From positions 1 through 64,000 of the forward strand of contig NZ_QASO01000105.1 in the NCBI RefSeq assembly GCF_003052605.1: a stretch of DNA of 64,000 bases, given 5' to 3'. A program made the position numbers and the translations under genes. Source of the stretch: Ectopseudomonas oleovorans (GTDB lineage Bacteria > Pseudomonadota > Gammaproteobacteria > Pseudomonadales > Pseudomonadaceae). Below, one piece after another: positions 1 through 8,420 of the stretch. Numbering within the stretch: position 1 is the stretch's first letter; each line of letters opens with the position of its first letter. The notes below the pieces were generated by a model. It was not told the origin of the DNA. It searched no databases and was given only the letters and a program-made list of their open reading frames with translations.

Positions 1-95
1 AGTTGCTTGCGGCATTTGACCTGCTCATGGCTGTCGACACCATGAACTTGAAAAACCTGCTTTGCCAAATCCACGCCTATGCGTTTAAGTTTCAT
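1..95 (-). mobile_element. IS110/IS1111-family transposase, 5' end only
   Basis: The reverse strand from the ATG at 95 encodes 31 residues beginning MKLKRIGVDLAKQVFQVHG and runs off the window edge. The GVDLAK stretch carries the first acidic residue of the DEDD catalytic domain typical of IS110-group transposases. Only about 77 bp separate this start from the apparent element end near 172. That is too short for the bridge-RNA-bearing end of the IS110 subgroup and fits the IS1111 subgroup better. The family call is from recognition of the N-terminus; the rest of the element is outside the window. Confidence 0.8.
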
Positions 96-155
96 GCGGG
101 CTCCCCCTCCGGGATTGTTTGTTTCGTAACCTACAGTCTGGCGCAATGACGCCGT

Positions 156-172
156 AGGAGGGAGGAGTCCAT
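156..172. repeat. probable subterminal inverted repeat / end of the IS
   Basis: Read outward on the reverse strand this is ATGGACTCCTCCCTCC. A GGACTCCTCC-type motif is what I associate with subterminal repeats of IS1111-group elements. It lies just before the sequence becomes readable as the lipoprotein gene, so it probably marks the element boundary. The other end of the element is not in the window, so the match cannot be verified here. Confidence 0.5.
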
Positions 173-175
173 CTC

Positions 176-544
176 ATTGGGCTACCGGCGTTTGCTCTGT
201 TAGGCACACTCGCCCTGCTCGGCGGCTGCTCGACCTTCGGCGGCGGCTCGGGCAGCAGCGAAACCGGCAAGGCCTCCTACTACGGTGATCGCCACCACGG
301 CCAGCGCACCGCCAGCGGCGAGCGCTTCGATCAGCACGCGCTGACCGCGGCGCATCGCAGCCTGCCCTTCGGCACCCGCGTGCGGGTGACCAACCTGAAC
401 AACGCGCGCAGCGTGGTGCTGCGCATCAACGACCGTGGCCCCTTCGTGCGCGGGCGCATCATCGACGTTTCCCGTGCGGCAGCAGTACGCCTGGACATGC
501 TGCGCGCCGGCGTGGTGCCGGTACGGGTCGAAACACTGGACTGA
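176..544 (+). pseudogene. RlpA-like septal lytic transglycosylase lipoprotein, 5' end lost to IS insertion
   Basis: The frame reads through a lipoprotein signal (hydrophobic run ending LLGGC, lipidated Cys at 227-229) into a double-psi beta-barrel domain with [22 protein letters not shown] and [11 protein letters not shown]. These contain the His and Asp equivalent to the RlpA catalytic pair. There is no SPOR domain. RlpA proteins cleave naked glycan at the division septum or wall. No ATG, GTG or TTG lies in frame between the TAG at 155-157 and the domain, because the signal peptide start is replaced by the insertion sequence. Expression would need ATT at 176 or a fusion start, so I call it a pseudogene. 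Codon use is otherwise normal, suggesting recent loss. Confidence 0.75.
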
Positions 545-635
545 CCAACAATTGGCAACAAAATCTTTCTGCACCCTCTAGCGGCCAACAATGCCATCGC
601 TACACTAGCCGCACTTTTTCTGGAGCTCCCCTGCA

Positions 636-1730
636 ATGACTCTGATGACCTTCGTTTACCTGATCGCAGGCCTGGTGCTGCTGGTCGCTGGCGCCGAAGT
701 GCTGGTACGCGGTGCAGCCAAGCTGGCCGCACAGTTCGGCATCCCGCCACTGATCATTGGCCTGACCGTGGTGGCCTTCGGCACCAGCGCGCCGGAAACG
801 GCGGTCAGCGTGCAATCGGCCTTCAACGGCAGCGGCGACCTGGCCATCGGTAACGTGATCGGCAGCAACATCGCCAACGTTCTGCTGATTCTGGGCGTGA
901 CCGCTCTGGTCGCACCGCTGGTTGTCTCACGCCAGCTCATTCGCCTCGACGTGCCCATCATGATCGGCGCCAGCCTGGTCACCTTCGGCCTGGCCTGGGA
1001 TGGGGAACTGAGCCGTTTCGATGGCGCCTTGCTGTTCGCCGGCGTGCTGGCCTATACCGGCTTCCTAATCTTTAACGCGCGCAAGGACAAGGACGGCGAG
1101 GATGACGAGTTCGCCAAGGAATTCGGTCTCGACGAGGCGCCCAAGCCCTACGCCTGGGCCATCAATCTGGGCCTGATCATCGCTGGCCTGGTGCTGCTGG
1201 TTACCGGCTCTAACTTCCTGGTCGAAGGCGCTGTGACACTGGCACGGGCACTGGGCATTTCCGAGCTGGTCATCGGTTTGACCGTCGTTGCGGTCGGCAC
1301 CTCGTTGCCGGAGTTGGCCACCTCGATTCTCGCCGCCATCAAGGGTGAGCGCGATATCGCCGTGGGCAATATCGTCGGCAGCAACATTTTCAACCTGCTC
1401 TGCGTGCTGGGCCTGGCCTCGCTGGTCTCGCCGGCCGCCATTTCGGTGTCGTCCAATGCCCTGGCGTTCGATTTCCCGGTCATGATTGCCGTCGCCGTTG
1501 CATGCCTGCCGATCTTCTTCGCCGGTTACCGCATCAACCGTTGGGAAGGCCTGCTGTTTCTGGCGTATTACGTGGCCTACACCCTCTACCTGATCCTGTC
1601 TTCCACGGGGCGTCCCTTCGCTGACGTGATGGGCGAAGCCATGCTGGGTTACGTGCTGCCATTGACCGCCGTCACCCTGGTGGTCATTGCCGCACGCGCC
1701 TGGCACAAACAACGCGGCGAGCAGGTATGA
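636..1730 (+). CDS. calcium/sodium antiporter (YrbG/CaxA family)
   Basis: A 364-residue integral membrane protein with the two-fold repeat of the Na+/Ca2+ exchanger superfamily. The first alpha repeat has GTSAPE at residues 49-54 and GNVIGSNIANVLLILG at 72-87. The second has GTSLPE at 221-226 followed by GNIVGSNIFNLL. These repeats form the ion-binding core. Length matches bacterial YrbG-type antiporters. The start at 636 follows a GGAG; a second ATG lies three codons in. It overlaps the next gene by the ATGA arrangement, so the two are probably co-translated. Ion specificity is inferred from family only. Confidence 0.9.
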   Translation: MTLMTFVYLIAGLVLLVAGAEVLVRGAAKLAAQFGIPPLIIGLTVVAFGTSAPETAVSVQSAFNGSGDLAIGNVIGSNIANVLLILGVTALVAPLVVSRQLIRLDVPIMIGASLVTFGLAWDGELSRFDGALLFAGVLAYTGFLIFNARKDKDGEDDEFAKEFGLDEAPKPYAWAINLGLIIAGLVLLVTGSNFLVEGAVTLARALGISELVIGLTVVAVGTSLPELATSILAAIKGERDIAVGNIVGSNIFNLLCVLGLASLVSPAAISVSSNALAFDFPVMIAVAVACLPIFFAGYRINRWEGLLFLAYYVAYTLYLILSSTGRPFADVMGEAMLGYVLPLTAVTLVVIAARAWHKQRGEQV

Positions 1731-2116
1731 GCATGAGTGATAACCATGATCGCGGTGTGCAGGTACGGCGTGAGGTGATGGGCGACGCGTTCGTCGACCG
1801 CGCCCTGGGCAACGCCACCGAGTTCACCCAGCCGCTGCAGGACTTCGTCAACGAGCATGCCTGGGGCGGCGTGTGGACGCGCAGCGGCCTGCCGCGCGCG
1901 ACCCGCAGCCTGATCACCCTGGCGGCGTTGACCGCGCTGAAATGCCCGCAGGAACTCAAGGGCCACGTGCGCGGCGCGCTGAACAACGGCTGCACGGTGG
2001 AGGAAATTCGCGAAACCCTGCTGCACTGCGCGGTGTATGCCGGCGTGCCAGCCAGCATCGATGCCTTCCGCGCGGCACAGGAAGTGATCGACGAGTACCA
2101 GAACAACGCCTCGTAG
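1727..2116 (+). CDS. carboxymuconolactone decarboxylase family protein (PcaC-like)
   Basis: 129 residues spanning one CMD/AhpD-like helical domain. It closely follows the PcaC pattern (WGGVWTRSGLPRATRSL, NNGCTVEEIRETLLHCAVYAGVP). PcaC converts 4-carboxymuconolactone to beta-ketoadipate enol-lactone in protocatechuate degradation. No other protocatechuate gene is near, and its neighbour is an ion antiporter, so the physiological substrate is open. It lacks the CxxC pair of peroxidase-type AhpD proteins. The start overlaps the stop of the antiporter gene; an alternative ATG lies two codons downstream. Confidence 0.85.
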   Translation: MSMSDNHDRGVQVRREVMGDAFVDRALGNATEFTQPLQDFVNEHAWGGVWTRSGLPRATRSLITLAALTALKCPQELKGHVRGALNNGCTVEEIRETLLHCAVYAGVPASIDAFRAAQEVIDEYQNNAS

Positions 2117-2154
2117 GAGCTGGCTTGCCGGCGATCCGTTAATCGCCGGCAAAC
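2115..2154. repeat. REP-like palindrome after the CMD gene
   Basis: GTAGGAGCTGGCTTGCCGGC is followed by a spacer and the complementary ATCGCCGGCAA. It is a short member of the same REP family that flanks the RAYT gene at 45.3 kb. It begins at the TAG stop of the upstream gene. Confidence 0.6.
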
Positions 2155-2172
2155 CGAACCCTGAAGGACGAG

Positions 2173-2428
2173 CTAGCAGGCCGTTGAAAAACGTAGGCGA
2201 CGACTGCATGGATGCAGGAGGTAGAGCGAAGCAGGAAGCCCGAGCCGAGGCAGCCAGTGCAATACCGATGGCGGCCCCGCAAAAACAGCCGAAAAACGAC
2301 CGGGGTCGCGTCCGACTTTACGTGTTGTAAATGAGCATTTTTGACGGGGGCGCCTAGCCTGGGCTCGCACGCGAGGCTGTTTTTAACGCAGCAATGGCAA
2401 CGTAGGTAGTTTTTCAACGGCCTGCTAG
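2173..2428. mobile_element. MITE-like element with 16-20 bp perfect terminal inverted repeats
   Basis: The left end 2173-2192 and right end 2409-2428 are perfect inverted repeats. They start with CTAG and continue CAGGCCGTTGAAAAAC. CTAG is itself palindromic, so it is either a 4-bp target duplication or part of the repeat. The interior of about 215 bp has no convincing coding frame. Small size, terminal repeats and absence of a transposase fit a non-autonomous element. Target sites of CTAR type are used by IS5-group elements, but the parent is not identified here. The right-hand CTAG contains the stop codon of the adjacent AEC gene. Confidence 0.75.
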
Positions 2429-3366
2429 ATCCAGCCACCCCACTGCAGCAATAGCAGGCCAATGTTGGTGGTGACCACCGCCGCCAGGGTGGTGATGACG
2501 ATGATGGCTGCCGCCAGCTCATGGTTGGCGCCCACCGCACGGGCCATGACGAAGCTGGCCGCCGCCGTCGGGCTGGCGAAATAGAGAAACAGGATCGCCA
2601 GATCCGCCCCACGAAAGCCGAACAGCCAGGCGCCGAAGGTGCTCAGCAGCGGCAACCAGACCATCTTCATCAGGCCCGAACCGATGGCCGTGCCGCTACT
2701 GCGTCGCAACGACGCCAGGCTCAGGGTGCCGCCAATGCAGATCAGCGCCAGCGGCAGGGTCATCTGCGCGAAGTACTCGGCCGAGGTCAGGAACCACTGC
2801 GGCAGCGAAATTTTCCAGTAGGCAATCGGTACCGCCAGCAGTACGCCAATGATCATCGGGTTGGTCACGATGCTGCGCGCAATGGCCTTGGCACCGGGTT
2901 TCACGCCCGAGCTGTAGATGGCCAACACGACGGCCGAGAGCGCGTTGTAGCAGAGGATCGCCAGTGCGGCGAGCAACGAGCCGACTGACAGGCCATAGTC
3001 ACCATACATGCTGGTGGCCAGCGCCAGGCCGACGATACCGTTGTTACCGCGGAAGGCCCCCTGGGTGTAGATGCCACGATCCTCGAACGGCACCCGCCAG
3101 ATCGCCCAGGCCCAGGCGACGAAGAACGACGCCACGGTGGCCAGGAAGAAGTAGGACAGTAGTTGCGGCTGCATGGCCGCATCCAGGTCCGCCTTGAACA
3201 CACCGAGAAACAGCAGGGTCGGCATGGTGCCGCGAAACACCAGGCTCGAAGCGGTATCGATGAAGGGCGTATCGATCCAGCGCAGGCGTTTGAGTGCAAC
3301 GCCGAGAAACAGCATGGCGAACACGGGCGCGGTGATGGCAAGGGTTTGTGCAGCGACGGCGAGCAT
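2425..3366 (-). CDS. AEC-family transporter (auxin efflux carrier superfamily permease)
   Basis: A 313-residue membrane protein with about ten hydrophobic segments and the N-terminal AEC pattern TAPVFAMLFLGVALKR. The C-terminal half carries a second set of helices. AEC members move organic anions such as malate or malonate, or other small acids, across the inner membrane; the substrate cannot be read from sequence. The start at 3366 gives the usual family length. The stop codon TAG (2425-2427) lies inside the CTAG at the end of the neighbouring MITE-like element. Either insertion occurred exactly there or the original C-terminus was altered by it. Confidence 0.87.
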   Translation of the reverse strand: MLAVAAQTLAITAPVFAMLFLGVALKRLRWIDTPFIDTASSLVFRGTMPTLLFLGVFKADLDAAMQPQLLSYFFLATVASFFVAWAWAIWRVPFEDRGIYTQGAFRGNNGIVGLALATSMYGDYGLSVGSLLAALAILCYNALSAVVLAIYSSGVKPGAKAIARSIVTNPMIIGVLLAVPIAYWKISLPQWFLTSAEYFAQMTLPLALICIGGTLSLASLRRSSGTAIGSGLMKMVWLPLLSTFGAWLFGFRGADLAILFLYFASPTAAASFVMARAVGANHELAAAIIVITTLAAVVTTNIGLLLLQWGGWI

Positions 3367-3444
3367 GGCGACACCAGCAGGTTGTCTGACGACCTATGTT
3401 AGCTGGCTAAGTATTTATCTGCCATGGGCAAAAACCGCGCAGTT

Positions 3445-3602
3445 GTAGGATGGGTCAGGCGGCGATCCGCTTCAGCCCACGCGAACCCGCGTTGATGAAC
3501 TCAAGCCCATCTTGCGGCCTGCCCCCCTGGCGGGCTGAAGCCCACCCTACGGGTCAGAGCTTACTTCGCCATTGGCAAAAGCTACGCAATGGTAGGGTGG
3601 GC
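3445..3602. repeat. intergenic palindromic repeats (GTAGGRTGGG / CCCACCCTAC type)
   Basis: GTAGGATGGG at 3445 faces CCCACCCTAC at 3541-3550, and a direct GTAGGGTGGGC recurs at 3592. The 252-bp gap between the AEC gene and roxR is filled mostly by these arms. No open frame or clear promoter stands out. Confidence 0.55.
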
Positions 3603-3618
3603 TCAGGCATACCAGGGC

Positions 3619-4179
3619 TCAGCGGCGAACAGGACGCTTCTGCAATTTGCGCTGCAGGGTGCGGCGATGCATGCCCAGGGCGCGGGCAGTGGCGGAGATG
3701 TTGCCCTCGTGTTCGGCCAGCACACGCTGGATGTGCTCCCACTGCAGGCGGTCCACCGACATGGGGTTGTCCGGCACCAGGCTGTCGAGGTCGGCATGCT
3801 CGGAAAGCAGCGCCGTGAGCACGTCGTCGGCATCGGCCGGTTTGCACAGGTAGTTGGCCGCGCCACGCTTGATCGCCTCCACCGCGGTGGCGATGCTCGA
3901 ATAGCCGGTGAGGATCACCACACGCATCTCGGCGTCCAGCTCAAGCAGCTTGGGCAGCAGCACCAGACCGGAGTCGCCCTCCATCTTAAGGTCGACCACG
4001 GCGTAATCCGGCAGGTCGTCCTTGGCCAGGGCCAGGCCTTCTACGGCGCTGGAGGCGGTGGATACGCGCAGACCGCGGCGGCTCATGGCACGCGCCATCA
4101 CGCGGGTAAAGGTGGGGTCGTCATCGACCAGCAGCAGATGGGGCTGCTCTTCGCCTTCGAACAGGGATTCGTCGCTCAT
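3619..4179 (-). CDS. roxR: redox response regulator RoxR (RegA/PrrA/ActR family)
   Basis: 186 residues. The receiver domain has the acidic pocket LLLVDDDPTF, phosphoacceptor Asp in VVDLKMEGDSG, the Thr in ILTGYSS and the Lys in LCKPAD. The C-terminal Fis-type helix-turn-helix reads NISATARALGMHRRTLQRKL, which is almost invariant in RegA/PrrA proteins. The partner kinase lies 15 bp upstream. In P. aeruginosa RoxSR controls the cyanide-insensitive oxidase and other respiratory genes; that role is inferred here from family and synteny. Length is standard for the family. Confidence 0.95.
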   Translation of the reverse strand: MSDESLFEGEEQPHLLLVDDDPTFTRVMARAMSRRGLRVSTASSAVEGLALAKDDLPDYAVVDLKMEGDSGLVLLPKLLELDAEMRVVILTGYSSIATAVEAIKRGAANYLCKPADADDVLTALLSEHADLDSLVPDNPMSVDRLQWEHIQRVLAEHEGNISATARALGMHRRTLQRKLQKRPVRR

Positions 4180-4194
4180 GCTGGGTTTTCCTTG

Positions 4195-5448
4195 TCAGGC
4201 CACGCCATAGGCTCGCGGCAACTTCAATTCGGTAAGGGTGCCGCCTGCTTCATGGTTATACAACTTAACCGTACCACCGGCTCGGGTCACGCTGGCCTGG
4301 CTGAGGAACAGCCCCAGACCAAAGCCCTTGCCCTTGGTGGTGAAGAAGGGCCGGCCAAGCTGCTCGGCGATGGCCAGCGGCACGCCGGCGCCGTGATCGC
4401 GGATGCTCAGGCGCAGCCACTGGTGGTCCCAGTCCAGGCGAATGTCGAGTTTGTCCGGGCAGGCATCGGCGGCGTTGTTGAGCAGGTTGAGCAGCGCCTG
4501 GGTGAGATCGGCCGGTGGCATGATGCGCGGTGGCGTGCCGCGGCCCAGGCATTGATAGCGGTAGCTGGCCTCGGGACGCATCAGGTGCCAGCGATTGAGG
4601 GTGGTTTCCAACCATTCGACGCAGGACTGCTCGACCACTGCCTGACGCCGATCGTTCTCGGCGGCGCGCACCAGTTGCTGCAGGGTGAACTTGCACAGTT
4701 TCACCTGCTCCTGCAGCAGGGCCAGGTCATCCTGCAGCGCCGGTTTGTCGCGATATTCCTGGCGCAGCTCCTTGAGCAGCACGCTCATGGTGCCCAGCGG
4801 CGTACCCAGCTCATGGGCGGCGCCAGCGGCCTGAGTGGCCACGGCCAATAGCTGCTGGTCACGCAGGCTTTCCTCACGCCGTTCGGCGCGCAGCTCGTCC
4901 TGGCGGCGCAGCTCCTCGGCCATCTTGGCAACGAAGAAGGTGATCAGTGCCGCAGACAGGGCGAAACTCAGCCACATGCCGTAGACCAGCAGGCTCTCAC
5001 GCGCCGCCGGCAATTCGAGCGGGTGCGTCCACACCAGCAGCAGGGTGTAACCGGCCAGCGCCAGGCCCGCGAGGACGATGGTGAACATCCACGGCAGGGT
5101 CGCTGCGGCGATGGTCAGTGGCACCAGGTAATAGGACACGAAGGGGTTGGTCGAGCCCCCCGAGTAATACAGCAGCACGCTGTGGATGATCAGGTCACAG
5201 GCCAGTTGTACAGCATATTCCACCTCGGTCACCGGCCAAGGCCCACGCAGGCGCAAGGCCGTGCCCAGGCACAACAGCAGGGAAATGCCGAGAGTGACTG
5301 ACAACTGCAGCCAGGGCAGCGGTAGCATGCCGGACTTGTAAGCGAGCCCGACCGAGCCAGCCTGAGCGGCCAGCACCAGAATACGGATAAGCGTCAGGCG
5401 CCAGAGGTTCTGGCGACTGGCAGAAAGCAGCTGAACGGGTTCGAGCAT
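4195..5448 (-). CDS. roxS: redox sensor histidine kinase RoxS (RegB/PrrB family)
   Basis: Starting at the ATG at 5448, which follows ATTGGAG, the protein has 417 residues; an upstream in-frame extension to 5685 is unlikely to be translated. About six transmembrane helices span residues 15-175. The GGSTNPF motif at 97-103 is the RegB quinone-interaction signature. H212 in the AAHELGTPLGT H-box is the phosphorylation site, and C252 in EQVKLCK matches the redox-active cysteine of RegB. The ATPase domain has LLNLLNNAADAC (N box), DHGAGVP (G1) and TTKGKGFGLGL (G2). It forms an operon with roxR. Confidence 0.95.
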   Translation of the reverse strand: MLEPVQLLSASRQNLWRLTLIRILVLAAQAGSVGLAYKSGMLPLPWLQLSVTLGISLLLCLGTALRLRGPWPVTEVEYAVQLACDLIIHSVLLYYSGGSTNPFVSYYLVPLTIAAATLPWMFTIVLAGLALAGYTLLLVWTHPLELPAARESLLVYGMWLSFALSAALITFFVAKMAEELRRQDELRAERREESLRDQQLLAVATQAAGAAHELGTPLGTMSVLLKELRQEYRDKPALQDDLALLQEQVKLCKFTLQQLVRAAENDRRQAVVEQSCVEWLETTLNRWHLMRPEASYRYQCLGRGTPPRIMPPADLTQALLNLLNNAADACPDKLDIRLDWDHQWLRLSIRDHGAGVPLAIAEQLGRPFFTTKGKGFGLGLFLSQASVTRAGGTVKLYNHEAGGTLTELKLPRAYGVA

Positions 5449-5818
5449 GGCGACTCCAATGGTTGCGCCGAGTATAACCAAGCCTGCTGCGGCCTTGCGC
5501 CGCTGCGGCAACCGGCCGCATACCTCAACAACGCCCTGGATGAAAAAAGTTGTAGCGGCATTAACCCGGGTCGCTACTCGCCTTCGTCTAACCTCGGGAA
5601 CGGGCTTGCCGCGAGCGGCTTCCCGAATAATGAAAGCACGCAGCATGCCCTCCCTCATCCGGCGCTTCGCGCCACCTTGATCCACAGGGATGTGGTGAAT
5701 GCAGAACTCCCGCCGGGAGCGGGAGCTGCCTCCCGGAGGGAGAAGGGCAGCAATGAGGGCGTCGCTACGCGACTTTCACGCTAAACGGCCAAAAGGCCAT
5801 CGAAAAAGGAACCGCACC
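5449..5818. other. roxS / SIMPL-gene divergent intergenic region
   Basis: About 370 bp separate the two divergent starts. It must hold the roxSR promoter, near 5450-5560 on the reverse strand, and the promoter of the SIMPL gene. A GC-rich hairpin (CTCCCGCCGGGAG and CTCCCGGAGGGAG) lies around 5707-5745. I see no tRNA, small RNA or credible coding frame; the long frames here are extensions of the flanking genes. Confidence 0.5.
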
Positions 5819-6547
5819 ATGCGCACCATGACCCGTATCGCCACCGCCCTCGCCCTCACCGCCGCCAGCCTGGCCAGCACCGGCCTGCTGGCCGCCGAGG
5901 CGCGTTACAACCAGATCGCCCTGCGCGCCGAGGTCAACCAGGAAGTGGCACACGATCTGATGCACGTCACCCTCTACACCGAAGCGCAGCACGCCGACCC
6001 GGCCAAACTGGCCGCCGAGATCACCACCACCCTGAATCAGACACTGGAGCAGGTGCGCCAGGTGCGTGGTGTTTCGGTCAAGCTCGGCAGCCGTCACAGC
6101 TACCCGGTTTATTCTGAAAACAAGGGCGACGACAAGGGCCAGAAGATCACCGCCTGGCGCGAGCGCGCCGAGGTGCGCCTGGAAAGCGCCGACTTCGCCC
6201 GGCTTTCCGCATTGACCGGTGAATTGCTGCAATCGATGAAGATGGCCGGCATGGATTTCAGCATCGCCACCGACACCCGCAAGACCCGCGAAGATGCCAT
6301 GCTCAAGGACGCCGTGAATGCCTTCAGGGCACGCGCGCAACTGGCCACCGAAGCGCTTGGCGGCAAGGGCTACAAGCTGGTCAGCCTGAACCTCAACACC
6401 GGTGGTTTCCAGCCGCCAATGGCCATGCGCAACTTCGAAGCCAAGGGCATGGCGATGATGGACGCAGCCCCCACGCCGCAAATCGAAGCCGGCACCAGCC
6501 AGGTCACGGTCAGCGCCGACGGCGTCATCGAAGTGCAGATGCCCTGA
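5819..6547 (+). CDS. SIMPL-domain periplasmic protein (PA4495-like)
   Basis: From the ATG at 5819 (AAAGGA upstream) the product is 242 residues with a cleavable signal peptide ending STGLLAAEA. The remainder is one SIMPL (DUF541) domain, with the usual NQTLEQVRQVRGVSVKLGSRHSY-type segment near residues 60-95. SIMPL proteins are periplasmic or outer-membrane associated and poorly understood. In P. aeruginosa a homologue lies between roxS and the dpp genes, as here. A strong terminator follows at 6571. The frame is open back to 5699, but no ribosome site supports that start. Confidence 0.85.
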   Translation: MRTMTRIATALALTAASLASTGLLAAEARYNQIALRAEVNQEVAHDLMHVTLYTEAQHADPAKLAAEITTTLNQTLEQVRQVRGVSVKLGSRHSYPVYSENKGDDKGQKITAWRERAEVRLESADFARLSALTGELLQSMKMAGMDFSIATDTRKTREDAMLKDAVNAFRARAQLATEALGGKGYKLVSLNLNTGGFQPPMAMRNFEAKGMAMMDAAPTPQIEAGTSQVTVSADGVIEVQMP

Positions 6548-6570
6548 ATCACGCTCCGCAACAAAGCAGC

Positions 6571-6597
6571 GCCGTTATCGGCAGATAACGGCTTTTT
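6571..6597 (+). terminator. rho-independent terminator of the SIMPL gene
   Basis: A perfect 9-bp stem GCCGTTATC / GATAACGGC with a four-base loop is followed directly by TTTTT. It lies 23 bp past the stop codon. Confidence 0.9.
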
Positions 6598-6765
6598 GCC
6601 ATCTTTTCCCTGCATATTTTCATAAATGCGACAGCGACTTATAACGCTGTAGCGCTAAGCTTGTTTGCCTCGAAAACGCACTTGCCTCAGGCACATGCCC
6701 TGCATAGCTTGCCAGGAGGCTCCCATAAGGAGCTCCTCGACCAAAAGCACAAAAATGAAGAGGTC

Positions 6766-8367
6766 ATGATGCGCAAGAACGCCCTTATCCAGGCTTTGCT
6801 TACCGCTGGGCTGATCGCCAGCGCCCCCCTCGCCAGCGCCGCCAACCTGGTGTTCTGCTCCGAAGGCAGCCCCGCCGGCTTCGACCCCGGCCTGTACACC
6901 ACCGGTACAGATTTCGACGCCGCTGCGGAAACCATCTTCAACCGCCTGACCCAATTCGAGCGCGGCGGTACCAAGGTCGAACCTGGTCTGGCACAAAGCT
7001 GGGAGGTGTCCGAGGATGGCCTGGTCTACACCTTCAAGCTGCGCCCCGGGGTGAAGTTCCACGCCACCGAGTACTTCACGCCCAGCCGCACCTTCAACGC
7101 CGACGACGTGCTGTTCACCTTCGAGCGCATGCTCGACAAGGATCACCCGTTCCGCAAGGCCTACCCCAGCGAGTTCCCCTACTTCACCGACATGGGCATG
7201 GACAGCAACATCGCCAAGCTGGAAAAGCTCGATGACATGACCGTGCGTTTCACCCTCAACGAGGTGGACGCTGCCTTCGTGCAGAACCTGGCGATGAGTT
7301 TTGCCTCGATCCAGTCCGCCGAATACGCCGACCAGTTGCGGACGGCAGGCAAGGCCGCCGACATCAACCAGAAGCCCATCGGCACCGGCCCCTTCGTGTT
7401 CAGCCGTTACCAGAAGGACGCGGTGATCCGCTACAAGGGCAACCCGGACTACTGGAAGCCCGAGGATGTGAAGATCGACAACCTGATCTTCGCCATCAAC
7501 ACCGACGCCTCGGTGCGCATGCAGAAACTCAAGGCCGGCGAATGCCACGTGACCCTGTTCCCGCGCCCGGCCGACATCGCCTCGCTAAAGCAGGATGCCA
7601 AGCTACAGATGCCCGAGCAGGCCGGCTTCAACGTCGGCTACATCGCCTACAACCTCACCCACCCGCCGTTCGACAAACTGGAAGTGCGCCAGGCGCTGGA
7701 CATGGCGGTGAACAAGCAGGCAATTCTCGACGCCGTTTACCAGAACGCCGGGCAGTTGGCCGTCAATGGCATGCCGCCGACCCAGTGGTCGTATAACGAA
7801 GACATCAAGGACCCGGCCTTCGACCCGGAAAAGGCCAAGGAGCTGCTCAAGGCCGCCGGCGTCAAGGAAGGTACCGAGATCACCCTGTGGGCCATGCCGG
7901 TGCAGCGCCCGTACAACCCCAACGCCAGGCAGATCGCCGAGATGCTGCAGGCCGACTGGGCCAAGATCGGCATCCAGGCGCGCATCGTCAGCTACGAATG
8001 GGGCGAATACCTCAAGCGCGCCAAGGCCGGCGAGCACGACGCCATGCTGATCGGCTGGAGCGGCGACAACGGTGACCCGGACAACTGGCTCGGCACCCTC
8101 TATGGCTGCGACGCGGTCGACGGCAACAACTTCTCCAAATGGTGCTTCGAGGACTACGACAAGCTGGTCAAGGCCGCCAAGCGCACCACCGACGTGGCCG
8201 AACGCACCGAGCTGTATAAGCAGGCGCAGGTGATCCTCAAGCGTGAGGTGCCGATCACCCCGCTGGCCCACTCCACCGTGTACCAGCCGATGCGCAAGGA
8301 AGTGCAGGACTTCCGCATCAGCCCGTTCGCACTCAACTCCTTCTATGGTGTAGGAATAGCCAAGTGA
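6766..8367 (+). CDS. dppA: dipeptide ABC transporter substrate-binding protein (DppA-type), copy 1
   Basis: From the ATG at 6766 (GAAGAGG upstream) this is a 533-residue periplasmic binding protein with a signal peptide ending ASAPLASA. It is a cluster C (SBP_bac_5) protein typical of dipeptide/oligopeptide receptors, with conserved NADDVLFTFERM, GTGPFVFSRY and the C-terminal MLIGWSGDNGDPDN segment. A very similar gene follows at once, then the permease and ATPase genes. It delivers peptides to DppBCDF in the inner membrane. Which peptides this paralogue prefers cannot be read from sequence. Confidence 0.93.
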   Translation: MMRKNALIQALLTAGLIASAPLASAANLVFCSEGSPAGFDPGLYTTGTDFDAAAETIFNRLTQFERGGTKVEPGLAQSWEVSEDGLVYTFKLRPGVKFHATEYFTPSRTFNADDVLFTFERMLDKDHPFRKAYPSEFPYFTDMGMDSNIAKLEKLDDMTVRFTLNEVDAAFVQNLAMSFASIQSAEYADQLRTAGKAADINQKPIGTGPFVFSRYQKDAVIRYKGNPDYWKPEDVKIDNLIFAINTDASVRMQKLKAGECHVTLFPRPADIASLKQDAKLQMPEQAGFNVGYIAYNLTHPPFDKLEVRQALDMAVNKQAILDAVYQNAGQLAVNGMPPTQWSYNEDIKDPAFDPEKAKELLKAAGVKEGTEITLWAMPVQRPYNPNARQIAEMLQADWAKIGIQARIVSYEWGEYLKRAKAGEHDAMLIGWSGDNGDPDNWLGTLYGCDAVDGNNFSKWCFEDYDKLVKAAKRTTDVAERTELYKQAQVILKREVPITPLAHSTVYQPMRKEVQDFRISPFALNSFYGVGIAK

Positions 8368-8420
8368 TGGCAGGCGGCGCGCCTGCGGGTGCGCCGCCTC
8401 TACCCAGCTCAGGAGTTTCC

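Noticed and set aside
200..815. Several reverse-strand open frames opposite the lipoprotein and antiporter genes
   Set aside because: They lie antisense to genes with strong family motifs and have no recognisable domains; typical of high-G+C shadow frames.
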